Positions 11,848-22,966 of a stretch of DNA of 64,000 bases are shown here, in pieces. Under the pieces are notes generated by a model. It saw only the letters and a program-made list of their open reading frames with translations, was not told the origin of the DNA and did not search any database. Positions within the stretch are counted from its first letter, which is position 1, and every line of letters begins with the position of its first letter. Origin of the DNA: Prototheca cutis (Eukaryota; Chlorophyta; Trebouxiophyceae; Chlorellales; Chlorellaceae); contig BCIH01000005.1 in NCBI GenBank assembly GCA_002897115.2, positions 974,683-1,038,682 on the forward strand, written 5' to 3'. The position numbers were made by a program, and so were the translations under genes.

Positions 11848-13365
11848 TGTTTTTGTTTTTTTTTTGGGGGGGGGGGGGCCTGGTCGAGGCATTAGCGGAT
11901 CATCAGCTTTGCAGCACGAGTGGCTGTTTGCACATCGTAGTCTTGTTTCCCACCCCCCGCAACTGACCGTTCGGTGGGCCCTGTGACAGGGAGCAGCTCC
12001 TTGATGAATGCCATGGTCGCCGGTGGCAACACCTCAAGCTGGACGTAGAGACACCGGGGGTCGCCAAAAAAGGGAGATGGCGCAGCGGAAGNAACTTCAT
12101 AACCGGCCGCAGCATTGGCAGCATGCAGCTCTCCCAGGTCACGCAGCACGAGGCACAGCCGTGCCAGCAGCCGCCGATCCAAGACCTGGGATGAGGAAGG
12201 ATTGCAGGGGATCCCATGAGCTGAATGGGCAGTGGTAGCCGACGAATGTCACACAGTCTCTGAACCAGGGTGACAAAGCCAGGTCAACCCCACCCCACCC
12301 TGCCTTGGGAGCTGCTTCCATGTCGGTGATCAGGCGGGAGACGGAGTTTGCAATGCCCAGCAGACTGCCTGGCGCTACGACTTCTGGCTCGTTGCTGGAA
12401 GAGGTAGGAGGGCACTCTTTTCTCTGATCGTTGCCTGGTTCCGTCTGAGCAGAGAAGTGCTGTGTCATGAGTTCCATCCGTGCATCCCTGGCAAAAGGGA
12501 ACAGCACCTATGCAGCTGAGCTTTTGCTTTCTTGGTTGCACAGCCACGGCACACATAGCGTGTGTTGTCCACTGTTCCGTTCCTTCTTGCAACCATGCTG
12601 TGTGGTCGTGAAGCAAGCAGAGGCTGTGCACATGAGCCCCCAACTGCCCATGCATCAGACACACCCATCTCCCCACCCGGCAACCAACCCAGCCACGCAC
12701 TTGCTGTTGCACTCTGTGAGGTGTGTCAGCAGCTTGAGGTCGGCTTGGAGCCTATCCGACAGCTGTACAAGCACCTGTTTTCGCAGCAATTCAAGAAGAT
12801 CTGCGGCGGTGGTGACAGGGAGGGGNACGGAGGTGGCTATCCGCACTTGGAGTGGCGTCGTTTCGGCAACCTGGCACTCCAGCTGCACACCTGACCAGGC
12901 CATTGCCACCAGACCATACCAAACGGTTGCTGCAAAGAGACCCCGTCTCCCCAGGCCCAGCTGTGTTCCAACCACACCACACACCCTGCCATCCCGCCGC
13001 CAGGACTCACGAGTCAGGTCATCCTGGCCTTGTGCGGTGATGCATGAGATGTATTCGTCGAGAACGGCCAGGAAGTTCTCGTCCAGCTGGTCCATGTGAC
13101 GCTCCAGAAGCGTGTGCATTGCATCCTGCGCCGACGGCGCTGCCCCGCGGTCGTCGGGGCCTGCAGGCGGCGGCGTGCCAGGGGGCTGGTTGCTGGTGGC
13201 TGCACTGGAGGTGGACGACGAGACTTGGGCCAGGCAAAACAGCCCCACTGGACCAAGCCTCACCCAGGACATAGCTGGCCGCAGTCTCCACAAGGTCATC
13301 CTGCATCACAGTGCGCAGGATGTCCTCAATGATGGCGATGCTGGACCGGATGGTCGCCTCGTGTC
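11513..13365 (-). CDS. Unassigned predominantly helical protein (5' end unresolved)
   Basis: Not recognised. Six minus-strand exons join in consistent phases: 13365-13264, 13223-13011, 12890-12713, 12394-12304, 12185-11968 and 11798-11513. They read through ATIRSSIAIIEDILRTVMQD, HMDQLDENFLAVLDEYISCI, DLLELLRKQVLVQLSDRLQ, GIANSVSRLITDMEAAPK, RRLLARLCLVLRDLGELHA and TRAFSTGWMGRAAALAAKDQ. A Ser/Thr/Pro-rich linker lies at the start of the second exon. The pattern is amphipathic helices without a catalytic motif I can name. The donor after EAAPK would be GC (AAG|GCAGGG). The first exon here begins in phase 1, so at least one 5' exon is missing; candidates lie between 13366 and 13970 but none joins convincingly. 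N residues at 12092 and 12826. Confidence 0.6.
11799..11967 (-). repeat. Intron with GTTTT microsatellite and poly-T/poly-G tract
   Basis: On the plus strand a degenerate G-T4/G-T5 array occupies about 11808-11855, passing into T10 and then G13 at 11866-11878. It lies entirely inside the last intron of the minus-strand helical gene. Confidence 0.8.
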
Positions 13366-13970
13366 CTGCGTCACGGAGAAGCAATGAACGTCACGAAAAA
13401 GGCGCACGCGTTCTTCAGGGCTGCATGCAGATTTCGATTGTTCAAAACACATACACGCATCGCACTTTGAGAATCCTGGTGCGCCGGCTCGGCCGCTGCC
13501 TGCGGAGCACGGGCCCGCTGCAGGGACCGCCATGCCCGACGCCTGCACCTCCAGACTGGTTGGAAGGGGATCACTGTCCCTCGCACAGCTGACAGCATGT
13601 GCATGGTACTGTGCACATTGTTCATCGCATGTGTGCTTCGACCGAATGCCGCTGGGATGCTCCCCGCTGGGGATTATTACGGAGCAGTCCTGTTTTTTCC
13701 CCAGGGATACTGGGTGCGATCGCTTTTCGAGGGAAATCGAAACAACACACCAGGCGGGTGTTTCTGCTGGCACTCGATCCAAGCGTTTCTGCCTTGTCCA
13801 GTCCGATCATTGGCCTTGGAAACATACACATCAATAAGAAACTGTGAAATTCGGACGGCAACCGACTTCCAAGGCCCCTGCGCTGCGGTGACATGTCTGG
13901 ACATGGCGACCCTGCAAACATATTCCGGGACGAGCACAGTGCCCTAGACTCCTGGAAATGATAAATNCAA
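13366..13970. other. Unresolved stretch, possible 5' exons of the helical gene
   Basis: The minus strand has an open segment near 13790-13900 reading SVAVRISQFLIDVYVSK, and another near 13450-13530 beginning MAVPAAGPCSAGSG. Either could be exonic for the minus gene that ends at 11513, but neither gives a clean phase-1 donor. No other gene is supported. Confidence 0.25.
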
Positions 13971-13979
13971 TATATAATG

Positions 13980-14425
13980 TTTGATACAAGTCGAGTCATA
14001 ACAAAATCGGCGCAAAAAGTGCGCATCGGGCTGCTGATGAGCAAGTTGTTGCCCAGCCTCAAGGCCATGCAGGCNGGTCCGGACGCTGGTCCGCTGTGCG
14101 CAGAGCTCCAATCTCTNTGTGCGGAGCATCGCGTGTGTGCACAAGAGCTCCATCAAATATCCCTCATGCTGCATGGCGAGAGTCTTTTCTTCTTCCTGGT
14201 GAGGTCTGGGGACCTGGTCATTCTCTACACGGTAATTGGTTGGGTATGCAGGAGACTGTCTCGTTCATGTCCCAGGCTGTGCCCGACATTCTCAACCAAA
14301 CCACTCAATCCTCTTCCACCTCCTCCTCAAAACCGCAGCACCTACTACGTCGAAACGGATGCAGCCTCCTCGCCGATTTCATGAACCTGGCATTTTATCA
14401 GGACCGTCTCTGTGACGCGTGCTAA
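13980..14425 (+). CDS. Possible short plus-strand gene, uncertain
   Basis: A plus-strand open segment at about 14029-14220 reads RIGLLMSKLLPSLKAMQ, then LCAELQSLCAEHRVCAQEL and ISLMLHGESLFF. A second at about 14251-14425 reads ETVSFMSQAVPDILNQT and ends LADFMNLAFYQDRLCDAC before a stop. A CAG precedes the second segment, so they could be two exons. The helical, hydrophobic character is plausible for protein, but there is no family match, no clear start, and Ns at 14075 and 14117. Confidence 0.2.
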
Positions 14426-15122
14426 GGCGGCCATGCCANGGCGCCGAACACGAGCCATCCGTGCACGCCCGCGCTCGCGTTCCGTGCCGGAGCTTCCAGG
14501 AACCGTGGCTGCTTCGGAATCTTCGCATTTGCTCGCTGAATGTTCCCTCGCGAAGGGTTATGGGTTTCTCTGAAAGGCGGGCAACCTTTCCTTCGGCAAG
14601 GCAATTTGAACTGATGTTTCGTGCGAACTGGAAAGGACGGTCTCTTGGAAAGGACGGTTTCCCAGGAGGGATCGGGCCCACTTGACTCANAGCAGGGGCG
14701 AGACACGGGNCCGAATTAAATCCTCGAAGCTTTCCTGCATCATGACCTCTGGAGATAATGCCACAGAAGTGCCCGGCGTCCACCGCGTGCGCGGTCCAAA
14801 ACGTGANGGCTGCCAAATGTTGGCCCAGTCTGACCAAGCCGCTTCACACCTCCGGACCGCCAAGCGACGGCGGCCTCACCGGGTTTTCATCCAGACCCGC
14901 GCTCCTGAGGCTCACAGAACCATTAGATTTCTGGTGTGGGCTGAGGCAAGCTGCAGGCCGCGCGGAGAACCAACACGACCACCCCGAACACGTCACCCGA
15001 ATTCAAATTTCCCATTCAAATCTGCCGCGTGGCCCGAAGGCGGTCGTGGGCGGAAGTCGCGCAATAACCCACCAGGGCTTTAGACAGAGCTACCCACTTG
15101 CATACAGACAGTTCTGGCCGCC
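14426..15122. other. Region without supported genes
   Basis: It contains several Ns (14440, 14690, 14710, 14807) and only overlapping low-quality open frames on both strands. It probably includes the promoter of the plus-strand gene that starts at 15123. Confidence 0.4.
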
Positions 15123-16718
15123 ATGCAGCGAGTGCACAGGGAGTGTGACCTCGCCATGTCTCCGGCGCCGGGGTTTCTGCTTCCCCGCGCAGCCAGCAGT
15201 GGGAAGCTGTGTCCCGATGACGAGCTACCCTGCTTCGGACCTCTCTGCGACCACGCCGAACCCACTGTTCTGCGAGAATTGAACTCGACGTGAGTGAGGG
15301 GTGCGCGGCGTCGATGTGGGCGTGTGTGCACCCACGAGCGATGCCATGCCTCCCGGGGTTGCGGCGGAGCGTGCCAGTGCTGTCCAGTCAAATGGGCTGA
15401 CGAAAAATATTTACATCTACCCATATTGCAGCAAGGTGTACGTGTGCGCCCGTTACCCACACCATCACTGTAATCGGTGGTGCCCGGCCGACTTGGCCGT
15501 GGTACTGCCCGCCGACCCACTGCCCAAGCCCAAGCCCATCGCCATGCCCAAAACTCCTCCCAGTGAGTCTGTCGACTTGGATGAGGGATCTCCGATTGTG
15601 TGATGGGGGGTTGGATCGCCCGGATCGGGGTGGTGGGTGTCCGTTCCCGAGGTTTCGATCCGGCCAGCTTCTTGCCCACCTGGTCATTTTTTGTGGTTCA
15701 TACCCCCTTAGCCCGTGATGGGGTTTCGACAACACACCGCCCGGCGGAAACGAAACACGCCCACCATCAAAACCCCCCACTCCATCCTGCAGTGGAGGTG
15801 TACGAGGAGGATGTGACCACACCATACCAGGCGCCCATCTCCCCACGCCTCCCCGACGCACCCTGCAAGTCAAGCAGCACCCGCTCCCTGGTGGACCCCC
15901 AGGCGGCCAGTCCGGCTGTGCGCAGCCTCGCCGCCTGCTTCAACATGACTTCCATGACCAGGTGGGCAGGCGGGTGCAGGCACGATATCCCAAGAGGCGG
16001 GTGCACTTGTATTTGTATCTTCACTCGGCTGCCATGAGCCTGCCGTGTCCGATGACAATTCCAACCTGGGCCTGGGACCCAGCAACCTCTACCGACCCTT
16101 CCTCCTCTTGCACTTGCAACACTCCAGAGCCACACAGCTTGGCGGAAAGTATGTCTCACTCAGAAAGGAAGCAAGGGCCATGGCCGAGATGAAGGCCGCC
16201 CTCGACTGTTCCCCACAAGGTACAGGCGCATGGGGATCACTGCTGGCCAGGGAGAGGCAGAAATCTTGATCTACATGACTGCGACCTGATGACTGAAAAT
16301 TCCCCGTCCTCACATCGAGCTCCAGAAGGAAGTAACGTTTTTCCTTGGCCCTCGCGCACAGTCTCGTCCTAACACCGAGGAGCACCCCCACCGATGACCA
16401 TTTCCGACTCCCCTGATTCGCGTTTCCCCTGCAGAGGTGGACGCACAGTCGCCGCCGCGGAGTCCCGCCCGGCNCAAGCGGGTGCGGCCGCTTGGAACAC
16501 CTGAAGCTCTGCGAGACACTGCTGTCAGCACTCCCGTGGCAGGGACCACGTGGCTGCAAGAGGTACCGCTTACTCGGCTGCCGTCGGCCTCAAATCTCCG
16601 GCCCACAACCGCCGACGCCAGTCCTCTGGACCCAACCCCCATCCGCACGCCACTGGGCTGGACCAGGAGCCTGGGCTCAAAGGAAGCTGGACGAAAGCTG
16701 CGGTTTGGACTGCGGTGA
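15123..16718 (+). CDS. Unknown Ser/Pro-rich protein
   Basis: Not recognised. Exons that join in phase are 15123-15289 (start MQRVHRECDLAMSPAPGFLL), 15432-15562, 15793-15961, an exon ending at 16219, and 16435-16718 with the stop. The fourth exon (about 16025-16219, SNLGLGPSNLYRPFLLLHL, EARAMAEMKAALD) is clearly coding, but its acceptor does not close in phase with exon 3, so one junction is unresolved. The protein is rich in Ser-Pro and Thr-Pro (VDAQSPPRSPAR, PLGTPEALRDT, DPTPIRTPLGWTRSLGS) and ends in a basic tail, as in proteins phosphorylated by proline-directed kinases. A cell-cycle or chromatin role is only a guess. It converges on the OSB gene about 350 bp away. Confidence 0.55.
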
Positions 16719-17068
16719 ACGAGAGCCGGGGGTGCGCACAGTCCCACTCCCAGGTCCCAGTCCAGGCTGCAAAAGAGTGCCCAATTGTCATACAGATTGG
16801 GGGCTGCAAACATTCGACGCCTCCTTGCCATTTCAACGACCTTGCTTCCTGTACCCCCTCCTACCCCTGTCATGCGTCATCTGCCTCATCGCCTACAAAA
16901 CTGGTTCGTGCTTGCCTGGACCCCACTCCATTCCTAACACCACCACAGACCCGCCTGTGCCTTTGCCCCTGTCGCCGCAGTTTTCGCATCGCAACTTTCA
17001 GCCAATTAGCAGCGTCCTGTCTGTCCACTGCCTGATTGTATTCCAAGGTACTAACATCGCGGAGTGCC

Positions 17069-18364
17069 TCAGTACGTGGAGTTAGACTGGGAGTCCAGCT
17101 TCTGCAGCTCGTTCTTGACCCAGTCGGGGCTGGTGCTGATCCACAGGGCAGGCGCCGACACTGCACGTGGCATTTGGGGTTGTGCGTGGGCTCAGTGGGC
17201 AGGGAAGCAGCCCACGTGCCAATGCCCGAGTGCCCCCAGACCAGAACACACTCACTTCCGCCCTCGACCATCTTGAAATCGGGGTGGCGAGGCTTTGCCG
17301 TGCCATTGGCCTTGTCCGCCCGGTAGTCGCGCCAGTCTGCGTGGCCGAAGATGTCAAAGGGTATGCATGCAGCGAGACCTCCGCTCGAGCCCGCCATGCC
17401 CAGGCATGCCACGCAGGCACTCAAGCGCCAGGCACGCACACAGGCACCCGTTGAATTCCTTGCCTCACCGCTGTGGGTTTTGTCCCTAACAAGCAACACA
17501 CATAACAAGCAGTCACCGTGAGCTAAAGCCAAGCATCCTTGCCCCGGTGGCCACCACACCTGATGGCTTCTCGAAGAAGGACATCCAGAGATTTTCAATC
17601 TCATCTTTCGTAAGCCGTGGCTGGCGCGGCGCCGCCTGCGCCTCCCCTGCCTGCTCATACCTGGCGACCTTGCGGATGGTGCGTGCCACGACCTGCAGGG
17701 GTGGTGGTGGAAACAGCTATGTGGGCAATTCCCCAGAGGGCAGGCATGTCTCTCGAGAGCAGTCGTGCGCTATCCCTCCTCCCTCTACGCACGTGCAGCC
17801 TGCCGTTGGTATGCTTGTTCAGGTACCCCTCAACCTGGACCTTGGTGCCCTTGCTCAGAGACTGCTGTGCCTTCTCCGCCAGCTCATTCCAAACCACGAC
17901 ATCCACCCTGGTACCATGGGGGTTTGGACATAGATTTCTGTTCCTGCTGGATCGTGGCACATGACAGCCAAGCAGCCCCGAGCCCCACCTACACCTCACC
18001 ATGTGGCAGGCTTGTCCCTGCGGCCGATCGCCACGGGAATTGTGGCCGATTTGGTGCTGTTCTCAAAGTATTTGAGCTCCACATCCGTGCCAAGGTTGCC
18101 TGTGATGGCCACGCTGTTTGCGAGCGTCTTGTCGAAGGTCACCTCCTCGATCGTGGCGTCGGGGGGTGACGGAAGCTCGGACTCCGCAGACGCCGCAAAG
18201 CTGGTCGTGGACAGGAGTCGAGGGATCGGTCTGGTCCAGGACACGGCACCCCGGGGCCTCGGGGGGACCCCACCCGCATGCACTGCGGCAAAGCCCATAG
18301 CCGCAGGGGTGGCCTTGCACACACATGCAGAGTTGGCCACCGCCCGCATCGCCACCCGCATCAT
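17069..18364 (-). CDS. OSB: Organellar single-stranded DNA-binding protein, OSB type
   Basis: OSB proteins bind ssDNA in plant mitochondria or plastids and restrain recombination. Exons 18364-18000, 17907-17793, 17692-17560, 17336-17256 and 17160-17069 join in phase to 261 residues. The N-terminus (MMRVAMRAVANSACVCKATP) looks like a presequence. An SSB-type OB fold follows (NSVAITGNLGTDVELKYFEN, SATIPVAIGR, VDVVVWNELAEKAQQSLSKG, KVQVEGYLNKHTNG). The C-terminus holds a PDF-like motif: LWMSFFEKPS, WRDYRADKANGTAKPRHPDF, LWISTSPDWVKNELQKLD, matching the W..FF..P..W.D.R...PDFK...LW pattern of plant OSBs. Having both modules argues for OSB rather than a plain bacterial-type SSB. Target organelle is not certain. 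Confidence 0.85.
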
Positions 18365-18540
18365 CTTCAGCGGCAGAATTTGGATGCAGGCAATTCAACT
18401 CCCTCGCGTTTTACAACCGTGAGTGCTTGCAGGAGCCCGCAAATTGCGCTGCAGAGCCAGCATCGCCGGTGCTCGAGGCTGTCCGCATGGGGGCCTGCCA
18501 GAGCCAAATTTCCACAGGGGGTCCTACCCCAATATAAGTG

Positions 18541-20888
18541 TCAGCCCTTGAGCCGCCCTTCAGCAGCGCACTTGGGGCACTCGCACATAAACCCATACTC
18601 CACCAGTGCGTCCTGTCGCTCTTTCAGCGGCGCATCCTCGTCGATGTACGAAATGGTAATCTCTTCCCCGGCCTTGATTGGCCGCATTGCCCGAATGACG
18701 GCTGCAGTTGGTTGAAGGCGTGGGTGGTCGTGGGTGGCAGCGGGGCGGCTTGTGTCGCCGGTCAGTCGTCAGACAGCTGCTGCTGTAACTGGGGACACGA
18801 GCGGTGGCATGCACTAGGAGAGGGTCTCCGGTCTTCCCGGCACCGCCCCTGATTTTCTCCCCAAACCAGTACCTAACTCCACCCCCCACCCACCCACTCA
18901 TACACAAAAGGGACTGACCATTTCCAGTAATGTCCGCATCGTCCTTGAAGGCATAGGCGTTGGGCTCGCAGGAATGATTGCAGCAGCTCTGCAACGCATA
19001 AAAGCCCGTGCCCTCGACGTGGAGCCTGTCGCCAAACTCCTCGACAAACTCCAGCAGCTGCCGCTCCGCTTTGCGGACGTGTTCGTCCCAGGTCCTGGCC
19101 CCCGTGCCACTGTCCTCATCAACCTCCCGCCGGCTCTCGGCCCAGCGCGCCGCGGGGCTCTTGACCACCAAGCCCAGGTTGTTCAGCTCCACCATGCCGA
19201 ACAGCGCTCCCACCACGCGCACGTCGAACAGTGCGGGAAAGCGCTCGTCCCACAGGCCACGCTTGATCAGGGCCGCTGCCACCTCGCACACCTCACGCCG
19301 ATCTTTTGCTCGTGTAGGAGTTGAATACGAAGTTGGGGCATGTCTAGGGCTTTTTCCTCCGACCGGCTCTAGAAATGCTTTGCTATGCCAGGCACGACAA
19401 GCACATGTCCACAGGCACATGCCCTGGACCCAAACACACACGCACGTGTTTCCAACCCAGCGAGGCAGCGCAGCACCCAACCGCTCACCTCGCTGCAGCT
19501 GGCGTGCCATCTTCCGGCTCTGCCCCGCGACGGGAAGCTCCCACCAGAGAGCCTTCTGACCCAGGGCAAATGGCCGCCATGCTTCTTGCAGCGCTCCCCA
19601 TGCTTCGCACGGCGGCTCTGCCCGAAGCAACCCGTTGGCAGCGGCCAGCGTCCGTGCCACGGCCCTTGCCACCAGCAGCACCACGGGGTTGGTCTCCCTT
19701 GCGAATGTACACAGCTCGGCCAAGCTCCTCGTGGGCTCTGAGCCAGCGTCACCCCAGACCAGCAGGTCCGGGTAGCGACTGCGGGCCAGGCACTCGCACT
19801 CCTCACTGCAAAACTTCCAGCCCATGTCATTGGGCTTCGAGTCCTGCAGATGTCGGGTCAAGAGCGAGAGGGATGGCACACATTTTTTTCACTGCCATCT
19901 CACCCACTTCCCAAATTTCCCGTCGGGATGACATACTATCCCTTCACCCCACACACGCACAGACTCAGAAAGGTACAAAGACATGACCATTCAGTTCAAC
20001 CTCATACATGTGGGGGGAATGGGAATTGGATGCCGGAGCTGCCTGGCAACTCCAGCATGCCGAGGTGGAGCTCCCTCTCCACGACCTTGGCCACAGGAAA
20101 CCCGGCATCAGCACTCGCGCCCGCGCCAGAGGAGGATGGGCCGGCTTCATCCTCGTCCTCCTCGCCGTCGTAGCTGTCTCTCAAGGCTGCACGGTGAGAG
20201 TAGCGACGCGAGGCGTTTGCCAGGCAGCATCATATAGAAGTCACTTACATAACCCCCGCCCAGCGACCCTTTTCCCGCTCTCAAAATCATGCACGATCCC
20301 CACAGCACCCGCACCTTCCACTGACCGTCCCAGACACGCTTCCAGTGAGGGTCCAAGAACAGCGAAACAGTTTTGGCATGCCAGCACTGTATCCCCATTC
20401 TCAATATCCTGCACCGCCGCCAACGGCTCCTCGTCCAGGATCACCTCATCGTCCTCAAAATCCTGCAGCGCCGGTCCAGTGGAAGTNNAGGTCATGGTAG
20501 AGTGTGATATGGTGACCAGTATAGGCAGTGGGCAGGCCCGCTAGGGCCTGCTCCCGTCATGCAACCGTGCCGTTCGAGCCGAGCTCCAGGCAACCCACCA
20601 CAACTCAAAAACAGGCGTGACCAGTCTGCGCGCCTTTGTAGCCACCAGGCCCTTTCCCTTTCCAGGGGAAATGCTGGGTACGACCTGGACGCCGAGGTTC
20701 TTTGTGAGCTGTGTGCAAGGTAGTGGGAACATCACGATGGAAGGGTGACCCTAACTGGACCTTGCTTGTTGACCGCGGAAACTGCCGGAGACAACCCGTC
20801 ACGATACCTTTTCGTAGTAATCCTCTTCTCCATCCGCATCACGTGTGGTTATCAGCAGCTGGACCTGCTCCTCAAGCGATGGCGACAT
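18541..20888 (-). CDS. SET-domain protein, SMYD/ASHR2-like
   Basis: A likely protein-lysine methyltransferase with a split SET domain. Start MSPSLEEQVQLLITTRDADG: exon 1 20888-20808 and exon 2 20708-20622 (VVPSISPGKGKGLVATKA, the SET entry strand). Exon 3 from 20462 gives DFEDDEVILDEEPLAAVQD and VLACQNCFAVLG. Middle exons (about 20190-20000, 19845-19500, 19300-18930) give FCSEECECLARSRYPDLLV (a MYND-like Cys segment), ALFGMVELNNLGL and the cofactor/zinc core CNHSCEPNAYAF. The last exon (about 18705-18541) has IKAGEEITISYIDEDAPLKE and the post-SET-like CECPKC. Exact borders of the middle exons are approximate. The arrangement fits plant ASHR2 and animal SMYD proteins; substrate unknown. Ns at 20487-20488 lie in an intron. 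Confidence 0.82.
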
Positions 20889-21506
20889 GCCGGCCTACTG
20901 CTGCGCCGCCCAGTGAGAGGGGGTTGTCAACTGGCCTTATGCTGGGCCCCCAGACGAAATCCGCACGCTTGAAAACAATGTATCCTTTATTTCAGCGTCA
21001 TTTATATTATTTTTCTGGGTATGAATTGTTCAACGTGTGCCATGTAGAAGGCGGGGCCCAGCACTTGGCCTGCACACCACGACCGGTATCGCCGGGCTGC
21101 ACACCGACGAGAGGAAGTCCGGGACCCTGTTCGAGCCACTTAGCACTCGCACTCCGCGATGCTCAGTACATTTGCAGTTTTCTCAGTATATTTACCGTTC
21201 CAATTCTAATGCAAACAGTGCGATATTACAATCGCTGCCAAATCTCGTCGGAAATTTGCCCGGTGGACGAGGCTGAAACCGGGAGCCGCCAAATTTTACC
21301 ATCATGCAGACCAAACGCAACTCAAACAAGCATGCAGGCAACACAACACAGCGCCATTGAGCACCCCTTTCCCAACAAAGAACATGCAAGGCAGGGGGTT
21401 TTCCGATGCCTGTTCGAGCATGGAGGGAGGAAGCGAAAGCCTCCATTGGGACCAGCAGAAATCAGGAGCTGGACAAGTTGGTGGGTGGGGAATATTCAGG
21501 CTGAAC
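20889..21506. other. Intergenic, no supported gene
   Basis: It lies upstream of the SET-domain gene and downstream of the TnpB/Fanzor-like fragment. Several frames are open but none looks coding. Part of it is less GC-rich (20990-21060, 21160-21310). Confidence 0.45.
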
Positions 21507-21960
21507 TCAGGCACGGGCCGGGGGCGGGAGCTGCTTGTGAAAAGGCTCCGGCCGGACGCCGTTGAAGATCAGGCCCATCGCCACATAGCACGTGTTTCGC
21601 GCCGCGTTCTTGTCGCGGTTGTGCACGACGCCGCAGCCCTCGTTCTGACACTGCCGGACAAGGTGCTTGTTCTTGGAGGTGGGGCAGTCGCCCAGGCGCA
21701 AGGGTTTATTGCATGCCGAGCAAACCTGCGGTGTGGCGCACTTGGCGTAGGCGTGACCCACAGCCCGTGGAAACCGTCCGTGCATGGCTGCGCACGCATG
21801 TGCATGTGTGTGCTCACCCCGCACCCGCACAAGCGCCACCATCACATAAGGGAGGCGGCGCAGCAGCAGCAACTGCGACGTCGTGTGGGGCCAGGGGCCG
21901 ACGGTGCTTTTCTTGTCGCCCTGCACACATGCATGCCACGGCCATCTGGCTAACAGCATT
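21507..21960 (-). pseudogene. TnpB/Fanzor-like C-terminal fragment (zinc ribbon plus RuvC-III-like motif)
   Basis: The minus-strand reading frame at 21722-21540 has the C-terminal pattern of TnpB/Fanzor RNA-guided nucleases: CSAC, a basic stretch, CQNEGC, then VVHNRDKNAARN and a hydrophobic helix ending GVRPEPF. In that superfamily the four Cys form a zinc ribbon inside RuvC, and the Asp of NRDxNAAxN is the third catalytic acid. Further upstream GDKKSTVGPW and LLLLRRLPYVMVALV resemble the segment before the second RuvC motif, followed by a possible donor (GTGAGC at about 21820). I do not see RuvC-I or the wedge/REC parts, so this looks like a remnant or one part of an intron-bearing gene. A cellular zinc-ribbon protein is the alternative. 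Confidence 0.5.
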
Positions 21961-22112
21961 CATTGCCGATGGCTTGGCCTGGATCCACGCTGGGGGGTCT
22001 GTTGCACCGTGGCAAGCATGCATGCAGTTCTGCCGACTTTCAAGGCCATGGCATCTGAACTCTACCAGATAGTCTGCGCTGCGTTGGCGGCTCATCAGAA
22101 GCGGTAGTGTCG

Positions 22113-22457
22113 CTATTTCCGGCGATCCCACAGCAATATCAGCACCAGGCCGACGATGCACAAGCCTTGGCTGGATGTCAANCCCAANAAGAGTGCAACA
22201 ATCTGGGCAAAATCTCCAGGGTACCACTTACTCTCTCCACGTTCCTGGCAGCGCAAGTTNGCCTCCCAGGCTGAACTGTCTACAACTCCCTGACCAAATG
22301 TGTTCTGCTTTGGATTGTCAATACACCAATGTAATAATAACGCGGAGGGAAGACCACGAGGAATATCCCAGATGGTCGGGGTTGTACCGAGGGCTCCCCC
22401 AAACAGGGCAAATAGCAGGCTGCTGTCAGCCACCTTCCTTCCCGCAGTCCTGCTCAA
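22113..22457 (-). CDS. Small open frame with a hydrophobic C-terminal helix, uncertain
   Basis: The frame reads GALGTTPTIWDIPRGLPSAL, then FGQGVVDSSAWE and ends in a strongly hydrophobic stretch (FAQIVALFLG.., GLCIVGLVLILLW) and DRRK before the stop. Three Ns (22182, 22188, 22260) lie inside. It could be a membrane-protein exon or a remnant connected with the neighbouring TnpB/Fanzor-like fragment; no family is recognised. Confidence 0.22.
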   Translation of the reverse strand: MSRTAGRKVADSSLLFALFGGALGTTPTIWDIPRGLPSALLLHWCIDNPKQNTFGQGVVDSSAWEXNLRCQERGESKWYPGDFAQIVALXLXLTSSQGLCIVGLVLILLWDRRK

Positions 22458-22966
22458 GGGTCTCTAGGGGTGCTCTTGAAACCACTTCAATCGTGAATAC
22501 CAGGTGCTCTTTCCCATTCCTGATCTCCTAACTGTTTCTAATGTACATAATTCTGGAGGAAAAAGGCGCTGCAAAAGCCCATCCGCGCTGTTCAAAGGGC
22601 CCGATCTTGGGTACGGCGCTCCGGGGTTGCTTTGGAGGGGACTGCGTGCAGGCACGCCCACCTCCTTCCGAGGGGTACCCCCCGCAGACTGCGTCAGTAG
22701 TTTGGGATAGTAATTGTCGTGTAGCGGGCGAGGTTGGTGGGCGTAGGAGGGCCCCTAAGACCATTTGTTAAGAACGTCGGCACCCTCAGAGATCACTCCG
22801 AAAAGGGCCATGCAAATCAATCGGGCCGGATGCACTATGCCGAGTGTTTTCTTGCCGTGCACAGTTCACATAGTTTATTCTTTTAGCTACACAATGCGAG
22901 AGGGCACGACTCGGTGACTCTGGACAAGGAGGAATCCTTCTGGTAAGCGCCCAGCGCAGCATCGGC

